Assembly: GCF_000498955.2 (NCBI RefSeq)
Contig: NZ_AYGX02000166.1
Location: forward strand, 1-56,910
Source of the DNA: Lactiplantibacillus fabifermentans DSM 21115
Lineage (GTDB): Bacteria > Bacillota > Bacilli > Lactobacillales > Lactobacillaceae
Reading direction: 5' to 3'
Length of the DNA: 56,910 nucleotides
The stretch's first letter is position 1. The number at the start of each line of letters is the position of its first letter. This document shows, piece by piece, positions 19,091-28,361 of the stretch. The notes beneath the pieces are model-generated. The model did no database searches and had not been told where the DNA came from. It was given only the letters and a program-made list of their open reading frames with translations. A program made the position numbers and the translations under genes.

Positions 19091-20359
19091 CTAATACCCT
19101 TGGTCCTCATAATCTTCCAACATTGCGACCATCTCACCGTCGTCCGGTTGAATCGTCAAATAGTTGCGTAAGGCCGCCACGGTTTCATCAATTAACCCTG
19201 CTTCACGGAAGAAGTAAATCGCTGGTTTCAAGAAGTCGGCATTATGTTCAAAGAACGGATAGGCAGCTTCATAGTTATCTTTGGCCTGTTTGAAGTGATC
19301 AAGGCGGTCGTTAGAGATCGCCAAGTTCCAATAAAATTGTGGGTCAAATTCATTACTCTGTAAATATTGGTCCAACAAATCAATATTATCTTGATAGCGT
19401 TCTTGCTTAACTAACAAATTAGATAATTCCAATACCGTCGTCAAATTATCCGGATCAATACTCAAGCCTTCACGCAAATACTTCTCACCAAGGTCCATAT
19501 CGTCCAATTTGAGGGCGATACGCGCCGTTTGCAAATAGAGCTGCTCATTATACTGATCGACCGCTAAACCTTCTTGTAACGTCAATAAGGCCTTATCAAG
19601 CTGGTTGAGTTGTTCTTGGGCTTCAGCCAAGTAAGGATAGACCGTCGCATATTGTGAATCTTGTTCACGTAACTTGTTGAATACGTCGATGGCTTTGCGC
19701 GGTTCGTTCAATTGTAAGTACGTAAATCCAAGTTCAAATTGACTATCCGGCGTTAATTTAGCCGGTTTGATTTGTTCTAAATACCCAACCGCTTGTTCAA
19801 ATTTCCCGGCTTCGGCATACGAGACCCCTAACCGTTCAACTAAGTTCACTTTAGAAATTTCTAACTGGCCTTTTTTGATTAAATCCAGATAGAAACGAAT
19901 CGCTTTATTGTAATTACGAATTAAGAAGTAAAATTCGGCCAACGCAAATTCAACAATTGGTTCGTCGGGCGCTAAATTGTACGCTTCCACCAGTTTTTGT
20001 TCGCTCACTTCAAATAGCTCTTGCGTTTGATATAAGTCGGCCTCCACTAATAAAGCTTGGACATACGCCGGTGAATCGGGTTTTACTTGATGTAAATAAT
20101 CGAGTGCTAAGTCAGTATCGTCATCATCAATGGCAATATCGGCTAAGCTGGTCCGCAAATCATCTTCGTCCGGATACTTTGCTAATAATTTTTTATAAAT
20201 ACGGGTGGCTTGCTTTAGGAAGCCTAGTCCGTATAATTCTTCGGCCAAACTATACAACGTGTCGTCATCATCTTTACGAAGCGCCCACGCGAAATGTTTA
20301 TTGGCTGTTTCTAATTGCCCGTTGGATAACGCGGCGAGCATTTTTTCTGAATAAGTCAT
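19091..20359 (-). CDS. Tetratricopeptide repeat protein
   Basis: A 422-residue soluble protein built almost entirely from TPR units of about 34 residues, for example LGFLKQATRIYKKLLAKYPDE, LNEPRKAIDVFNKLREQD and YNKAIRFYLDLIKKG. It probably serves as a protein-binding scaffold; a partner cannot be inferred. It is similar in plan to the Bacillus YpiA protein. The ATG at 20359 follows AAAGGATGG; an ATG nine bases earlier is too close to that site. It lies downstream of hup and is separated from it by a terminator. Confidence 0.88.
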   Translation of the reverse strand: MTYSEKMLAALSNGQLETANKHFAWALRKDDDDTLYSLAEELYGLGFLKQATRIYKKLLAKYPDEDDLRTSLADIAIDDDDTDLALDYLHQVKPDSPAYVQALLVEADLYQTQELFEVSEQKLVEAYNLAPDEPIVEFALAEFYFLIRNYNKAIRFYLDLIKKGQLEISKVNLVERLGVSYAEAGKFEQAVGYLEQIKPAKLTPDSQFELGFTYLQLNEPRKAIDVFNKLREQDSQYATVYPYLAEAQEQLNQLDKALLTLQEGLAVDQYNEQLYLQTARIALKLDDMDLGEKYLREGLSIDPDNLTTVLELSNLLVKQERYQDNIDLLDQYLQSNEFDPQFYWNLAISNDRLDHFKQAKDNYEAAYPFFEHNADFLKPAIYFFREAGLIDETVAALRNYLTIQPDDGEMVAMLEDYEDQGY

Positions 20360-20423
20360 TGCACCCATCCTTTTTTCGCCATTTAGTCATAATTCGACTT
20401 ACTATCATAACGCAAATGCACAC

Positions 20424-20457
20424 AAAAAAGCCAGTATAACGGTTGCTATACTGACTT
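20424..20457 (-). terminator. Terminator after hup
   Basis: On the minus strand AGTCAGTATA pairs with TTATACTGGCT over a short loop, followed by TTTTTT. It lies about 25 bases after the hup stop, as expected for a very highly expressed single gene. Confidence 0.85.
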
Positions 20458-20481
20458 TAAAGTTTGAAACTTTAGTGACGC

Positions 20482-20757
20482 TTATTTAACTGCATCCTTT
20501 AAAGCTTTCCCTGGCTTAAATGCAGGTACTTTGCTTGCTGGAATTTGGATTTCGTCGCCAGTTTGTGGGTTACGGCCCTTACGAGCAGCACGTTCACGTA
20601 CTTCGAAGTTACCAAATCCGATGAGTTGAACTTTTTCACCCTTTGCAAGAGTGTCTTGGATTGATGCAAATACTGCGTCTACAGCAGCAGTTGCGTCTTT
20701 CTTAGTTAAGTTAGTTGCAGCAGCAACGTTGTTAACTAATTCAGCTTTGTTTGCCAT
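20482..20757 (-). CDS. hup: DNA-binding protein HU
   Basis: A 91-residue histone-like protein that bends and compacts DNA as a dimer. The whole family pattern is present: [20 protein letters not shown] at the start, the signature [21 protein letters not shown] (the beta-arm), and [12 protein letters not shown] at the end. A very strong ribosome binding site (GGGGAGGTGA) and its own promoter and terminator fit high expression. Confidence 0.98.
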   Translation of the reverse strand: MANKAELVNNVAAATNLTKKDATAAVDAVFASIQDTLAKGEKVQLIGFGNFEVRERAARKGRNPQTGDEIQIPASKVPAFKPGKALKDAVK

Positions 20758-20825
20758 GTTTGATTCACCTCCCCTTTACAGAGTGAAGATGTATGTTCAT
20801 TTTTAAATTCCGTACATCCAGATGA

Positions 20826-20875
20826 TCATTTTTGAGTGGTCCAAAAATGAGAGAAACGATGACAAGCATCATTTC
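20826..20875 (-). promoter_or_regulatory. Stacked hairpins in the hup leader
   Basis: TCATTTTTG (20826-20834) and CAAAAATGA (20842-20850) form a perfect nine-pair hairpin. A second one, GAAACGATG (20853-20861) with CATCATTTC (20867-20875), lies just beside it. Both fall in the ~120-base untranslated leader between the hup promoter and its ribosome binding site. They could stabilise the message or bind HU itself; neither is shown by sequence. Confidence 0.55.
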
Positions 20876-20882
20876 TTGTTCA

Positions 20883-20911
20883 AAGATAGCATAGGAATGC
20901 TGTAATAGCAA
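20883..20911 (-). promoter_or_regulatory. Promoter of hup
   Basis: On the minus strand TTGCTA (20906-20911) and TATCTT (20883-20888) are spaced 17 bases apart, with an A/T-rich stretch upstream of the -35 box. Confidence 0.6.
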
Positions 20912-21008
20912 GCTTTTTTAAGGTTTTTGGCTAAAATATCGAAATTGAGTAATAATCGTTTACAACTTTGATACCTTATGCTAAAATGCCTAGTTTGCGC
21001 CATTTTGG

Positions 21009-22319
21009 CTACTTCCGCCGCCGTTCGATCATATGAATTGGCGTACCCGTAAAATCAAAAGCGTTCCGAATTTGATTTTCGAGGAACCGTTCGTATGAAA
21101 AGTGCATCATATCAGGATCATTGACAAACACGACAAAGGTTGGTGGTTGGATGGCCACTTGGGTCGCGTAATAAACGCGCAACCGTTTCCCGTTATCACT
21201 TGGCGTTGGATTCATCGCAATCGCATCCATGATGACATCGTTCAAGACAGATGATTGAATCCGCCGTGAATGGTTCATGTTGACCTTTTGAATCAAGGCC
21301 GGTAATTGTTCCAACCGTTGACTCGTCTTAGCCGACACGAAAACAATCGGTGCATAGCTCAAGTAAACGAACTGGTCACGAATGTACTGTTCGAATTCTT
21401 GCATGGTATGGTTATCTTTTTTAACCAAATCCCACTTATTGACCACGATCACGATAGCTTTACCCGCTTCATGCGCGTAACCAGCCACCCGCTTGTCTTG
21501 TTCCCGAATGCCTTCTTCACCATTGATAACGAATAAGGCCACGTCACTATTGTCAATCGCCTTTAACGCGCGCATCACACTGTAACGTTCCGTGTTTTCG
21601 TAAACTTTACCTTTTTTCCGAATCCCGGCAGTATCGACCATGACGAAGCGATTACCTTCTTTATCGGTAAACTTCGTATCAATCGCATCCCGTGTCGTCC
21701 CGGCCACGTCCGAGACGATGACCCGGTCTTCACCTAATAAGGCGTTAACAATCGATGATTTACCAACGTTCGGCCGACCAATCAAACTGAACCGAATCGT
21801 GCCCGGTTCATCGTCTTCGCCACTTTCAGGGAAGTTTTTGATGACGGCATCCAATAAATCCCCAAGTCCCAAGCCATGGGCCCCAGAAATTGGATAGGGA
21901 TCGCCGAAACCTAAGGAATAGAAATCATAAATTTCACTCCGTAATTCCGGATTATCCACTTTATTGACCGCTAAAACGACCGGCTTATCCGACCGATATA
22001 AAATTTGGGCCACGTGTTCATCGGCATCCGTCACGCCTTCTTTAGCGCTGACCAAATAAACGATAACATCGGCTTCATCGATCGCGATTTCCGCCTGTTC
22101 GGTAATTTGTTTAATAAAGGGGGCATCGTCAATATCGATCCCACCAGTATCAATTAAACTGAATTGTTGTCCTAACCATTCACTATTGGCATAAATCCGA
22201 TCCCGCGTAACCCCGGGCGTATCTTCAACAATCGAGATTCGGTCCCCGGCAATCCGGTTAAAAATCGTGGATTTACCCACATTAGGGCGTCCAACAATTG
22301 CCACTACTGGTTTTGGCAT
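21009..22319 (-). CDS. der: Ribosome biogenesis GTPase Der
   Basis: A 436-residue GTPase with two G domains in tandem, needed for 50S subunit maturation. The first P-loop is [14 protein letters not shown] (~8-21) and the second [14 protein letters not shown] (~182-195); each is followed by DTPG/DTAG and NKxD (NKVDN, NKWDL) motifs. A KH-like C-terminal domain ends [14 protein letters not shown]. It lies downstream of rpsA, as in Bacilli, but here two repeat elements (G and H) have been inserted between them. Confidence 0.97.
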   Translation of the reverse strand: MPKPVVAIVGRPNVGKSTIFNRIAGDRISIVEDTPGVTRDRIYANSEWLGQQFSLIDTGGIDIDDAPFIKQITEQAEIAIDEADVIVYLVSAKEGVTDADEHVAQILYRSDKPVVLAVNKVDNPELRSEIYDFYSLGFGDPYPISGAHGLGLGDLLDAVIKNFPESGEDDEPGTIRFSLIGRPNVGKSSIVNALLGEDRVIVSDVAGTTRDAIDTKFTDKEGNRFVMVDTAGIRKKGKVYENTERYSVMRALKAIDNSDVALFVINGEEGIREQDKRVAGYAHEAGKAIVIVVNKWDLVKKDNHTMQEFEQYIRDQFVYLSYAPIVFVSAKTSQRLEQLPALIQKVNMNHSRRIQSSVLNDVIMDAIAMNPTPSDNGKRLRVYYATQVAIQPPTFVVFVNDPDMMHFSYERFLENQIRNAFDFTGTPIHMIERRRK

Positions 22320-22379
22320 GTTGTGTTCCTCCTTCGTGCATATTCATTCAAATTTGAGTTATTTGACGTTTTGAGCCGT

Positions 22380-22552
22380 CTCCGGTCCGCTGAAACATCG
22401 CTGTGGGGCAACCTGTTGATGCCAGAGTGCGGTCATCAACAGCGGTTGGCAGCCAGGCCAAGACCGCCCGTCTACCAACACGACCCATGATCTAAGCGGC
22501 CAAAAAACACCCGCTAAGATCATTTTCACAGCGAAATTTCAGCGGACCTCCG
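22380..22552 (-). repeat. Cloverleaf repeat element, copy H
   Basis: The outer arms at 22384-22405 and 22527-22548 pair at 20 of 22 positions. The inner hairpins are CTGTTGATG with CATCAACAG (GCGGTC in the loop, 22429-22434), GTTGG with CCAAC (within 22444-22479), and GATCTAAGCGG with CCGCTAAGATC, the last with the family T-T mismatch. Hairpin order gives minus orientation. The sequence differs from all other copies outside the loop motifs. It lies about 60 bases before the der start, so der is either read through it or uses a promoter close by. Confidence 0.85.
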
Positions 22553-22699
22553 ACTAATTGCGATGATTATTCACTAACATCATCTAATATCAATCTGTGA
22601 ATTGATAGCTGACCGATAATTGCGCCACATTCAGTGTACCAATTACCGCCAAAAACGCAACTTTCAGCATATTACTAAGTGTCCATCGTTGCAATACAC

Positions 22700-22884
22700 T
22701 GATAGCCAGTTGCGAACTGCCATGGCACCGTGTCGACAGTCTTAGTCACTGTTTTTTGGTGGCTTAGACTGTGGGCCGACTTGGTAGACCCACGGGTTGT
22801 GTGGGGCTTCCAAGCGCCCTGGGGACCGCATTTTGGCCCCAGGTCTGCCCCACGGTGTCATGGCAGTTCGCAACTGGCGGCAAG
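22700..22884 (+). repeat. Cloverleaf repeat element, copy G
   Basis: The outer arms of 27 bases at 22706-22732 and 22851-22877 pair at all positions, one of them a G-T pair. Inner hairpins are ACAGTCTTAGTCAC (22736-22749) with GTGGCTTAGACTGT (22759-22772), then CTTGG with CCAAG, then CCTGGGG (22818-22824) with CCCCAGG (22837-22843). The loop motif GACCGC is at 22824-22829, and the element ends GGCGGCAA. The stems are unlike copies A-E, yet the architecture is the same. Confidence 0.88.
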
Positions 22885-22918
22885 TCATAACCGCCATTCA
22901 AAAAATATTTAAATTCAT

Positions 22919-22957
22919 AAAAAAATATCCTTCAAGGCAAGCTTGAAGGGTATTTTT
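22919..22957 (-). terminator. Terminator after rpsA
   Basis: On the minus strand AAAATACCCTTCAAGC pairs with CTTGAAGGATATTTTT around a short loop. It lies 16 bases after the stop codon and before repeat copy G. Confidence 0.88.
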
Positions 22958-22972
22958 AGAAGCAATCAATGA

Positions 22973-24265
22973 TTACTTTTCATCATCGTTGTTTTCAGCG
23001 TTCTTCAAAGCGTCACCAATCAAATCACCTAAACTGAAACCAGTTGATTCTTCTGGTGCGTTAGCCGTTGAGCGTTCAGCAGCTGAACGGTCGTCGCGAC
23101 GATTGTTACGACGGTTGTTCCCACCGCGGTTGTTGTTGCTGTGGTTTTCTTCTTCGCCTTCAGCAGCTTGTGGCTTTTCTTCCAAAGCCTTGATTGACAA
23201 TGCTAAACGTTTTTCGTCAGGACGAACATCTAAGACTTTAACCTTGATGTCTTGGCCGACCTTCAATACGTCGTTTGGCGTTGCAATGTGTTGATGTGAG
23301 ATTTGTGAAATGTGAACCAAACCTTCAACACCAGGGAAGACTTCAACGAAAGCACCAAAGCTAGTCAAACGTTTAACTTTACCGTCTAAGACAGCGCCTT
23401 GAGGAGCTTTTTCTTCAATGCCATCCCATGGTTCTGGTAAAGTGGCTTTGATTGATAATGAAACCCGTTCACGGTCAGCGTCAACAGATAAGATCTTAAC
23501 CTTAACTTCTTGACCAACCTTCAAAACATCAGCAGGCTTTTCAACCCGATCAAATGAAATTTCTGAAACGTGAACTAACCCATCGATACCACCGAGGTCA
23601 ACAAAGGCACCAAAGTTGGTCAAACGAGCAACTTTACCTTCAACAACTTCGCCAGCTTGTAAGGTCTTCAAAGCTTCTTCACGTTGTGCTTCGAGTTGCT
23701 TTTCAACAACGGCACGGTGTGATAAGATCAAGCGGTTTTCGCTTGGTTCGATTTCGATAATCTTAAGTTCGAGTTCTTGACCTTTGTAAGCGTTCAAGTC
23801 TTCAACATAGTGATCATCAATCATTGAGGCCGGGATGAAGCCACGTACGCCAGCATCAACGACTAAGCCGCCCTTAACTACTTGCGTTACAGGAGCTTTA
23901 ATCGTATGACCTGCTTCGTATTCTTTTTCAACGTCGTCCCAAACTTTGCGAGCTTCTAGGCGACGGTGTGATAGTAAGTAACTACCGTTTTCTTTGTCGC
24001 TGCCAATCCGAGAAATGACAACTAAGTCTAAAACGTCACCGACTTTAGCAGCTTCGTTGACATCGTTTACGCGTGAAGTTGAAAGTTCCTTCAAAGGAAC
24101 CACCCCTTCAACACCAGTACCTTGGATACCAACAATAACTTGCTTGTCGTCATCAATAGCTAAGACTTCACCCTTAACTACGTCACCGACGTTAACTTCT
24201 TCAACGCTATTTAAAGCGTCTAAAAGTTCATTTTTCTCATTTTGACTGTTTTCGTTTTCACTCAT
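22973..24265 (-). CDS. rpsA: Ribosomal protein S1-like RNA-binding protein
   Basis: A 430-residue protein with four S1 domains (~18-93, 105-175, 192-263, 278-350), recognised by repeats such as GxVxxLTNFGAFVDLGGIDGLVHVSEIS and KRLTSFGAFVEVFPGVEGLVHISQIS. The C-terminal tail is rich in Asn, Arg and Glu and ends in a stretch like SLGDLIGDAL. It is shorter than the six-domain S1 of E. coli and equals the YpfD type of Firmicutes, which may or may not be a true ribosomal protein. It follows cmk, as is usual. Confidence 0.93.
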   Translation of the reverse strand: MSENENSQNEKNELLDALNSVEEVNVGDVVKGEVLAIDDDKQVIVGIQGTGVEGVVPLKELSTSRVNDVNEAAKVGDVLDLVVISRIGSDKENGSYLLSHRRLEARKVWDDVEKEYEAGHTIKAPVTQVVKGGLVVDAGVRGFIPASMIDDHYVEDLNAYKGQELELKIIEIEPSENRLILSHRAVVEKQLEAQREEALKTLQAGEVVEGKVARLTNFGAFVDLGGIDGLVHVSEISFDRVEKPADVLKVGQEVKVKILSVDADRERVSLSIKATLPEPWDGIEEKAPQGAVLDGKVKRLTSFGAFVEVFPGVEGLVHISQISHQHIATPNDVLKVGQDIKVKVLDVRPDEKRLALSIKALEEKPQAAEGEEENHSNNNRGGNNRRNNRRDDRSAAERSTANAPEESTGFSLGDLIGDALKNAENNDDEK

Positions 24266-24354
24266 GCAAATTTCCTCCTGTCAACAATAACTCTAACCTA
24301 TATCATAGCTGAAAACGCAATGAAAAGCTAGCTAAAAGCACTAAGTAAATGCAA

Positions 24355-25038
24355 TTAGATTGTTGAACTTTGTTTTTTTATAATATCAGCGATGGTATCA
24401 ACCACTTGTTCAATCGACATGGGTGTCGTATCAACAAGAATTGCATCGGCTGCTTGGGTCAATGGTGATACTTTCCGAGTTGAATCCTTATGGTCCCGGA
24501 GTTCAATCTCAGCTTGCAATTGGGCTAAAGGCGTATCGATCCCTTTTTTGATGTTTTCAGCGTAACGCCGTTTAGCGCGTTCCGCGGCCGATGCAACTAA
24601 GAAGATTTTCACTTCCGCATCGGGTAAAACGGTCGTCCCGATATCCCGACCGTCCATGACGATGCCACCCCGTTGGGCGATTTCACGTTGTTGGTCCGTT
24701 AAAATTTCGCGAACCTTAGGCAAGGCCGCAATCGTCGACACGTTATTCGTGACGTCCGGTTGGCGAATGGCCATGGTGATTTCTTCGTCATTGGCAAACA
24801 CGAGTTGGTCAGGCTCACCTGGTTTGAAACTGATCGTGAGTGTTTGCATTAAATCGGCAACGGCCGCCTCGTCAGTCAATTCAACTTGGTGGTGCATTGC
24901 CCAATAAGTTACGGCTCGATACATGGCACCAGTATCGACATAAATATAGCCAAACCGTTTGGCAACGAGTTTGGCAACGGTACTCTTACCAGCGGATGCT
25001 GGGCCATCGATGGCAACTTGTAATGCTTGTTCTGCCAT
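24355..25038 (-). CDS. cmk: Cytidylate kinase
   Basis: A 227-residue kinase that phosphorylates CMP and dCMP with ATP. The P-loop is AIDGPASAGKSTVAKLVA near the N-terminus, followed by YVDTGAMYRAVTYWA, VMDGRDIGTTVLPDA and the lid region RAKRRYAEN. The start is the ATG at 25038 after GGAGGG; a longer in-frame extension upstream would overlap the previous gene and has no family similarity. It is followed by rpsA. Confidence 0.96.
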   Translation of the reverse strand: MAEQALQVAIDGPASAGKSTVAKLVAKRFGYIYVDTGAMYRAVTYWAMHHQVELTDEAAVADLMQTLTISFKPGEPDQLVFANDEEITMAIRQPDVTNNVSTIAALPKVREILTDQQREIAQRGGIVMDGRDIGTTVLPDAEVKIFLVASAAERAKRRYAENIKKGIDTPLAQLQAEIELRDHKDSTRKVSPLTQAADAILVDTTPMSIEQVVDTIADIIKKQSSTI

Positions 25039-25075
25039 TAAGTTCTTACCCTCCAATTTTAGCAGCTGTTCGTGC

Positions 25076-25714
25076 TTAACGAACGCGTAGCTTTTGACCA
25101 GCTGAAATTGTGGAACCGGATGATAAGCCATTTAATTCTAAGAGTTTGTCCACGGAAATCCCGGCATTCGTCGCGACCCGATAAACCCCTTGACCGGCTT
25201 CAACGGTTACGTATTTCTTACTAGTTGATTCGGAGCTACTGCTGCTACTTGATGCGCTACTACTGCTGTCACTGCTGCTCTCAGTACTCGCCGTACTTTC
25301 AGAGCTGGCACTGACACTACTAGCAGCTTTTTTGGAACTAGCCAAAGCTAAACTGCTGCTCTTCGCCGCTGCCTTTTTCTTAGCAGCTGCGACCGACTCG
25401 CTTTTAGCGGCGGCCTTTGAAGAGGCTTTTGAAGCGGCGACACTCGAAGACTTGCTCTTCGAACTCGAGCTAGCGACTTGTTCGGTTTGTTGCGGATTAT
25501 TCAGCGAATTTTTCTTCACCAAAAAATAACCAATTGGTGCTAAGGCCAACAACAAAATTAAAACCACTAAAACGGTGGTCAATGTTGAATTGCTGCTATC
25601 CTGTTTGCGTTTTTGAGTCCGCGACAAATTGCCCGAATCATCCCGATCGTCTTCAAAAGTTTTGTCCCATGGTTTATCTTTTTGGGACTTTTCATTATCA
25701 TTTTTTTGACTCAT
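25076..25714 (-). CDS. LysM-domain membrane protein, YpbE-like
   Basis: A 212-residue protein with a charged cytoplasmic N-terminus (~1-43), one membrane helix (~44-67), and a long Ser/Ala/Lys low-complexity linker (~75-165). A C-terminal LysM domain (~168-212: YVTVEAGQGVYRVATNAGIS and AGQKLRVR) binds peptidoglycan or chitin-like sugars. It should link the membrane to the wall. The same position between recQ and cmk is held by ypbE in Bacillus. The linker is likely to vary in length between strains. Confidence 0.88.
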   Translation of the reverse strand: MSQKNDNEKSQKDKPWDKTFEDDRDDSGNLSRTQKRKQDSSNSTLTTVLVVLILLLALAPIGYFLVKKNSLNNPQQTEQVASSSSKSKSSSVAASKASSKAAAKSESVAAAKKKAAAKSSSLALASSKKAASSVSASSESTASTESSSDSSSSASSSSSSSESTSKKYVTVEAGQGVYRVATNAGISVDKLLELNGLSSGSTISAGQKLRVR

Positions 25715-25775
25715 AGGGTGTTCCTCCTCAAAAAACTTTCAACCAATATTGTAACATAACCCTTAATTGATTTCT

Positions 25776-27215
25776 TTAAGAATTTTGTAAAAACAACTGG
25801 TCTAAAATCGATTCCCACGCTGGATTGGGGGGTGTTTGCGCACGTAATGGCGCTTGTAAATTAAGTGCCGCTACTGGGAGCGAATCGCCCTTTAACTGAC
25901 AGCATTCGTTAGTATGCGTCGGCGCCGGTTCATCAAAATGAGCTAACAAAACGGCCCGCCGACAGCCTTCCGCTTGAACATAAGCGAGTAGTTGACGCAG
26001 TTCATCATTTTTTCCACGTTGCCGTTTTTCAAAGATCTTGGTCACTTGCTCCACCGTATAATCGTGTTCCCAATAAAACTGTAACACTTGGCCTAAATCA
26101 TCATGGGGGGTGATATTTTGCTGATACAGCTGAAACGCCTGCGTAATTTCATTGGCGGATGCCGACGTTAAGTCATTTAAATTACGGACTAACTGTTCGT
26201 CGCCAGGTGCGTAGAGCAAGACAGCTAACGATTGGCCCCCGTCACGACCCGCCCGACCAATTTCTTGTACATAGTCGGCCAAACTCGTAGGTAAGTGATA
26301 ATGAATCACTAAGCGAATATCGGCCTTATCAATCCCCATGCCAAACGCTGACGTGGCACAAATAACATCTAACTGGCCGGCCATAAATTGTTGCTGAATC
26401 TTGAAGCGGTCTTCACCTGATAAACCGGCGTGATACCCGGCGACCCGCAATCCGGTCGTACTTTGGAGCCATTCGGCAATCAAATCAGTCTGCCGCTTGG
26501 AGCTGAAGTAAACAATCGTGGGCCCTTTGACCGTCACAACCAGCTGTTGGAGCATTTGCCGTTTTTCATCTTCATTAGCGACCGCCGCCACCCCTAAATA
26601 AATGTTTGGCCGATTCGCTGAATACACGACTTGTTGGGCCGCGGGCAAGCGTAACTGGGCCAAAATATCTTGCCGCACTTGGGTCGTTGCGGTTGCCGTT
26701 AGCATCAACGTCCGCTGTGGCTGAAGTTGTTCGCGCAACTGGCCGAGCGCCAAGTAATCGGGGCGAAAATCCGGCCCCCACGTAGAAATACAGTGAGCTT
26801 CATCGACCACGAATAAAGCAATCGGCGTGGCTTGCACCGCCGCTAAGACTTCCGGCTGTTTCAACATTTCGGGCGAAACAAATAAGAATTTATACGCATT
26901 TAAGTGCCGTAACACTTGCTGACGGGTCCCAAAAGATAATTGCGAAGTCAAGGCGGCCACTTGTTTTTCGCCTTGATAATTCAGGCGTGCCACTTGATCT
27001 TGCATTAAAGAAATCAGCGGCGACACCACCACGACTAGCCCCGGCATGATAGTGCCAACTAATTGATAAATCAACGACTTACCGGTCCCGGTTGGCAAAA
27101 CCGCCAAGACATCCTGCCCCGCCAACAATTGGCTAATGACCTCATACTGCCCAGGACGAAATTCATCAAAGCCGTATTTTTGTTTTAATAACTGATAAAT
27201 TTGCTCACGCTGCAT
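25776..27215 (-). CDS. recQ: RecQ-type ATP-dependent DNA helicase, short form
   Basis: A 479-residue superfamily 2 helicase. Walker A is LPTGTGKSLIYQL (~40), the DEAH box reads VDEAHCISTWGPDFRPDY, and motif VI is QEIGRAGRDGGQS. After the second RecA-like domain only a short Cys-containing tail remains, so the RQC winged helix and HRDC domains of full RecQ are missing. This is the RecS (YpbC) type seen in Bacilli. Its start overlaps the end of the YpbB-like gene by 11 bases, so the two are coupled. Confidence 0.93.
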   Translation of the reverse strand: MQREQIYQLLKQKYGFDEFRPGQYEVISQLLAGQDVLAVLPTGTGKSLIYQLVGTIMPGLVVVVSPLISLMQDQVARLNYQGEKQVAALTSQLSFGTRQQVLRHLNAYKFLFVSPEMLKQPEVLAAVQATPIALFVVDEAHCISTWGPDFRPDYLALGQLREQLQPQRTLMLTATATTQVRQDILAQLRLPAAQQVVYSANRPNIYLGVAAVANEDEKRQMLQQLVVTVKGPTIVYFSSKRQTDLIAEWLQSTTGLRVAGYHAGLSGEDRFKIQQQFMAGQLDVICATSAFGMGIDKADIRLVIHYHLPTSLADYVQEIGRAGRDGGQSLAVLLYAPGDEQLVRNLNDLTSASANEITQAFQLYQQNITPHDDLGQVLQFYWEHDYTVEQVTKIFEKRQRGKNDELRQLLAYVQAEGCRRAVLLAHFDEPAPTHTNECCQLKGDSLPVAALNLQAPLRAQTPPNPAWESILDQLFLQNS

Positions 27216-28245
27216 TCGTCTGACACCTCATAATTTGAAATAAACGAAACCAGAAAAAATCCATTTCCGGGGCGACTGTTTGCACTTGTTCAAAGCGCCA
27301 GTTCGCCACCACCGGCTGATCAGCAAAAATTTCGGTTAACGTCTGCACCCGGGCCGGCGTCAATACTTGCGTATATGGGAAAGTCGGCACTAAGATGGCA
27401 ACTTCTAACAGGTGCTCGCGCACGGTACTCAGCTTTAAACGGCGCTGAATCGCCACTTGCTCGACCGTTAAGCCTTGTTGGACCGTTTGATATGTCTGCC
27501 AAGCACTGGGCGTCACGGGATTACTTTTGACTAAGGGTTGTAATAGCGTCGCTAAACACGACTGTGGTTGCGTTTCTAGCCACAAACACCACCGACAAGC
27601 TAAATCTTTACGCATCACTAAAATTTCTAACGGTGTTTTATCCAATTGCGTCGCCAGTTGTTGATCCGTTTGTCCCGGATTTTCAAAGCCACTAATACTT
27701 GCGACAAAGACGGTCGGTAACGGCGCCGGCAACGACTGCAAAAAAGTCGTTAATTCCGTATGTAGCTGTTCGCCCAAGTGTGCCACGGTTTGACGCCGAA
27801 ACCACTGTTTAACAATGGCTTGAATCCCGGGGTCAGTCGTTAGCGGATAATAACGATTCTGATGATGCACGGCTTGTGACGCCACTTGCAGCGCCAACGC
27901 ACTAATCGCGGTAAAACGACGCACATCAATCGTTTGAAATGCCCGAAAAGCCACGGGTTGGTACAACGTTGCTTGCAACTGTTCTTTATGGGCGGCCCCG
28001 GCAGTCGTCAACTGGACATAACCTTCCATCGGTGTCGCCAAGTCGCCGGCCGTGAGCAGTTCTTGCAAGCTGGCTAAAAACTTTTCCATAGGAACCCCAT
28101 GCCAACTGTCCAATGCTGACAAACAGTCATAGGTCAGACCCGCAAACAACGTCGAAACCGTCCGCCGCCCGCGCAACACATTAAAGACGGCTTTCGCCCG
28201 CCGTGGTTCCGTACTAAACATCATTAATATATAATCCGTAAACAC
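27205..28245 (-). CDS. YpbB-like helix-turn-helix protein paired with RecQ
   Basis: A 346-residue protein with no enzymatic motif that I can see. The C-terminal part (~255-290) reads TYQTVQQGLTVEQVAIQRRLKLSTVREHLLE, which fits the helicase-associated helix-turn-helix of YpbB proteins (HTH_40). In Bacilli this gene lies directly before recQ/recS, as here, and probably supplies the DNA-binding part that the short helicase lacks. A GTG at 28245 follows AAAGGGG by nine bases; an ATG at 28224 is a weaker alternative. Confidence 0.85.
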   Translation of the reverse strand: MFTDYILMMFSTEPRRAKAVFNVLRGRRTVSTLFAGLTYDCLSALDSWHGVPMEKFLASLQELLTAGDLATPMEGYVQLTTAGAAHKEQLQATLYQPVAFRAFQTIDVRRFTAISALALQVASQAVHHQNRYYPLTTDPGIQAIVKQWFRRQTVAHLGEQLHTELTTFLQSLPAPLPTVFVASISGFENPGQTDQQLATQLDKTPLEILVMRKDLACRWCLWLETQPQSCLATLLQPLVKSNPVTPSAWQTYQTVQQGLTVEQVAIQRRLKLSTVREHLLEVAILVPTFPYTQVLTPARVQTLTEIFADQPVVANWRFEQVQTVAPEMDFFWFRLFQIMRCQTNAA

Positions 28246-28361
28246 CCACGGTCGCCCCTTTCAGTCTTTTCAGCATAGCATTTTCAAGCGCACTTGACCA
28301 ATCATTAGGTAACTCCGTAAAACAGCTCGTTCACCGTTTTTTTCTAATGGTTAGTCAAAAA

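Noticed and set aside
22700-22884. Group of tRNA-like genes because of the cloverleaf shape
   Set aside because: The arms are far too long, there is no anticodon arm, T-loop or CCA pattern, and the elements are about 180 bases.
25250-25550. Serine-codon repeat as a possible DNA repeat or CRISPR-like array
   Set aside because: It is the low-complexity Ser/Ala linker of the LysM protein; there are no regular spacers.
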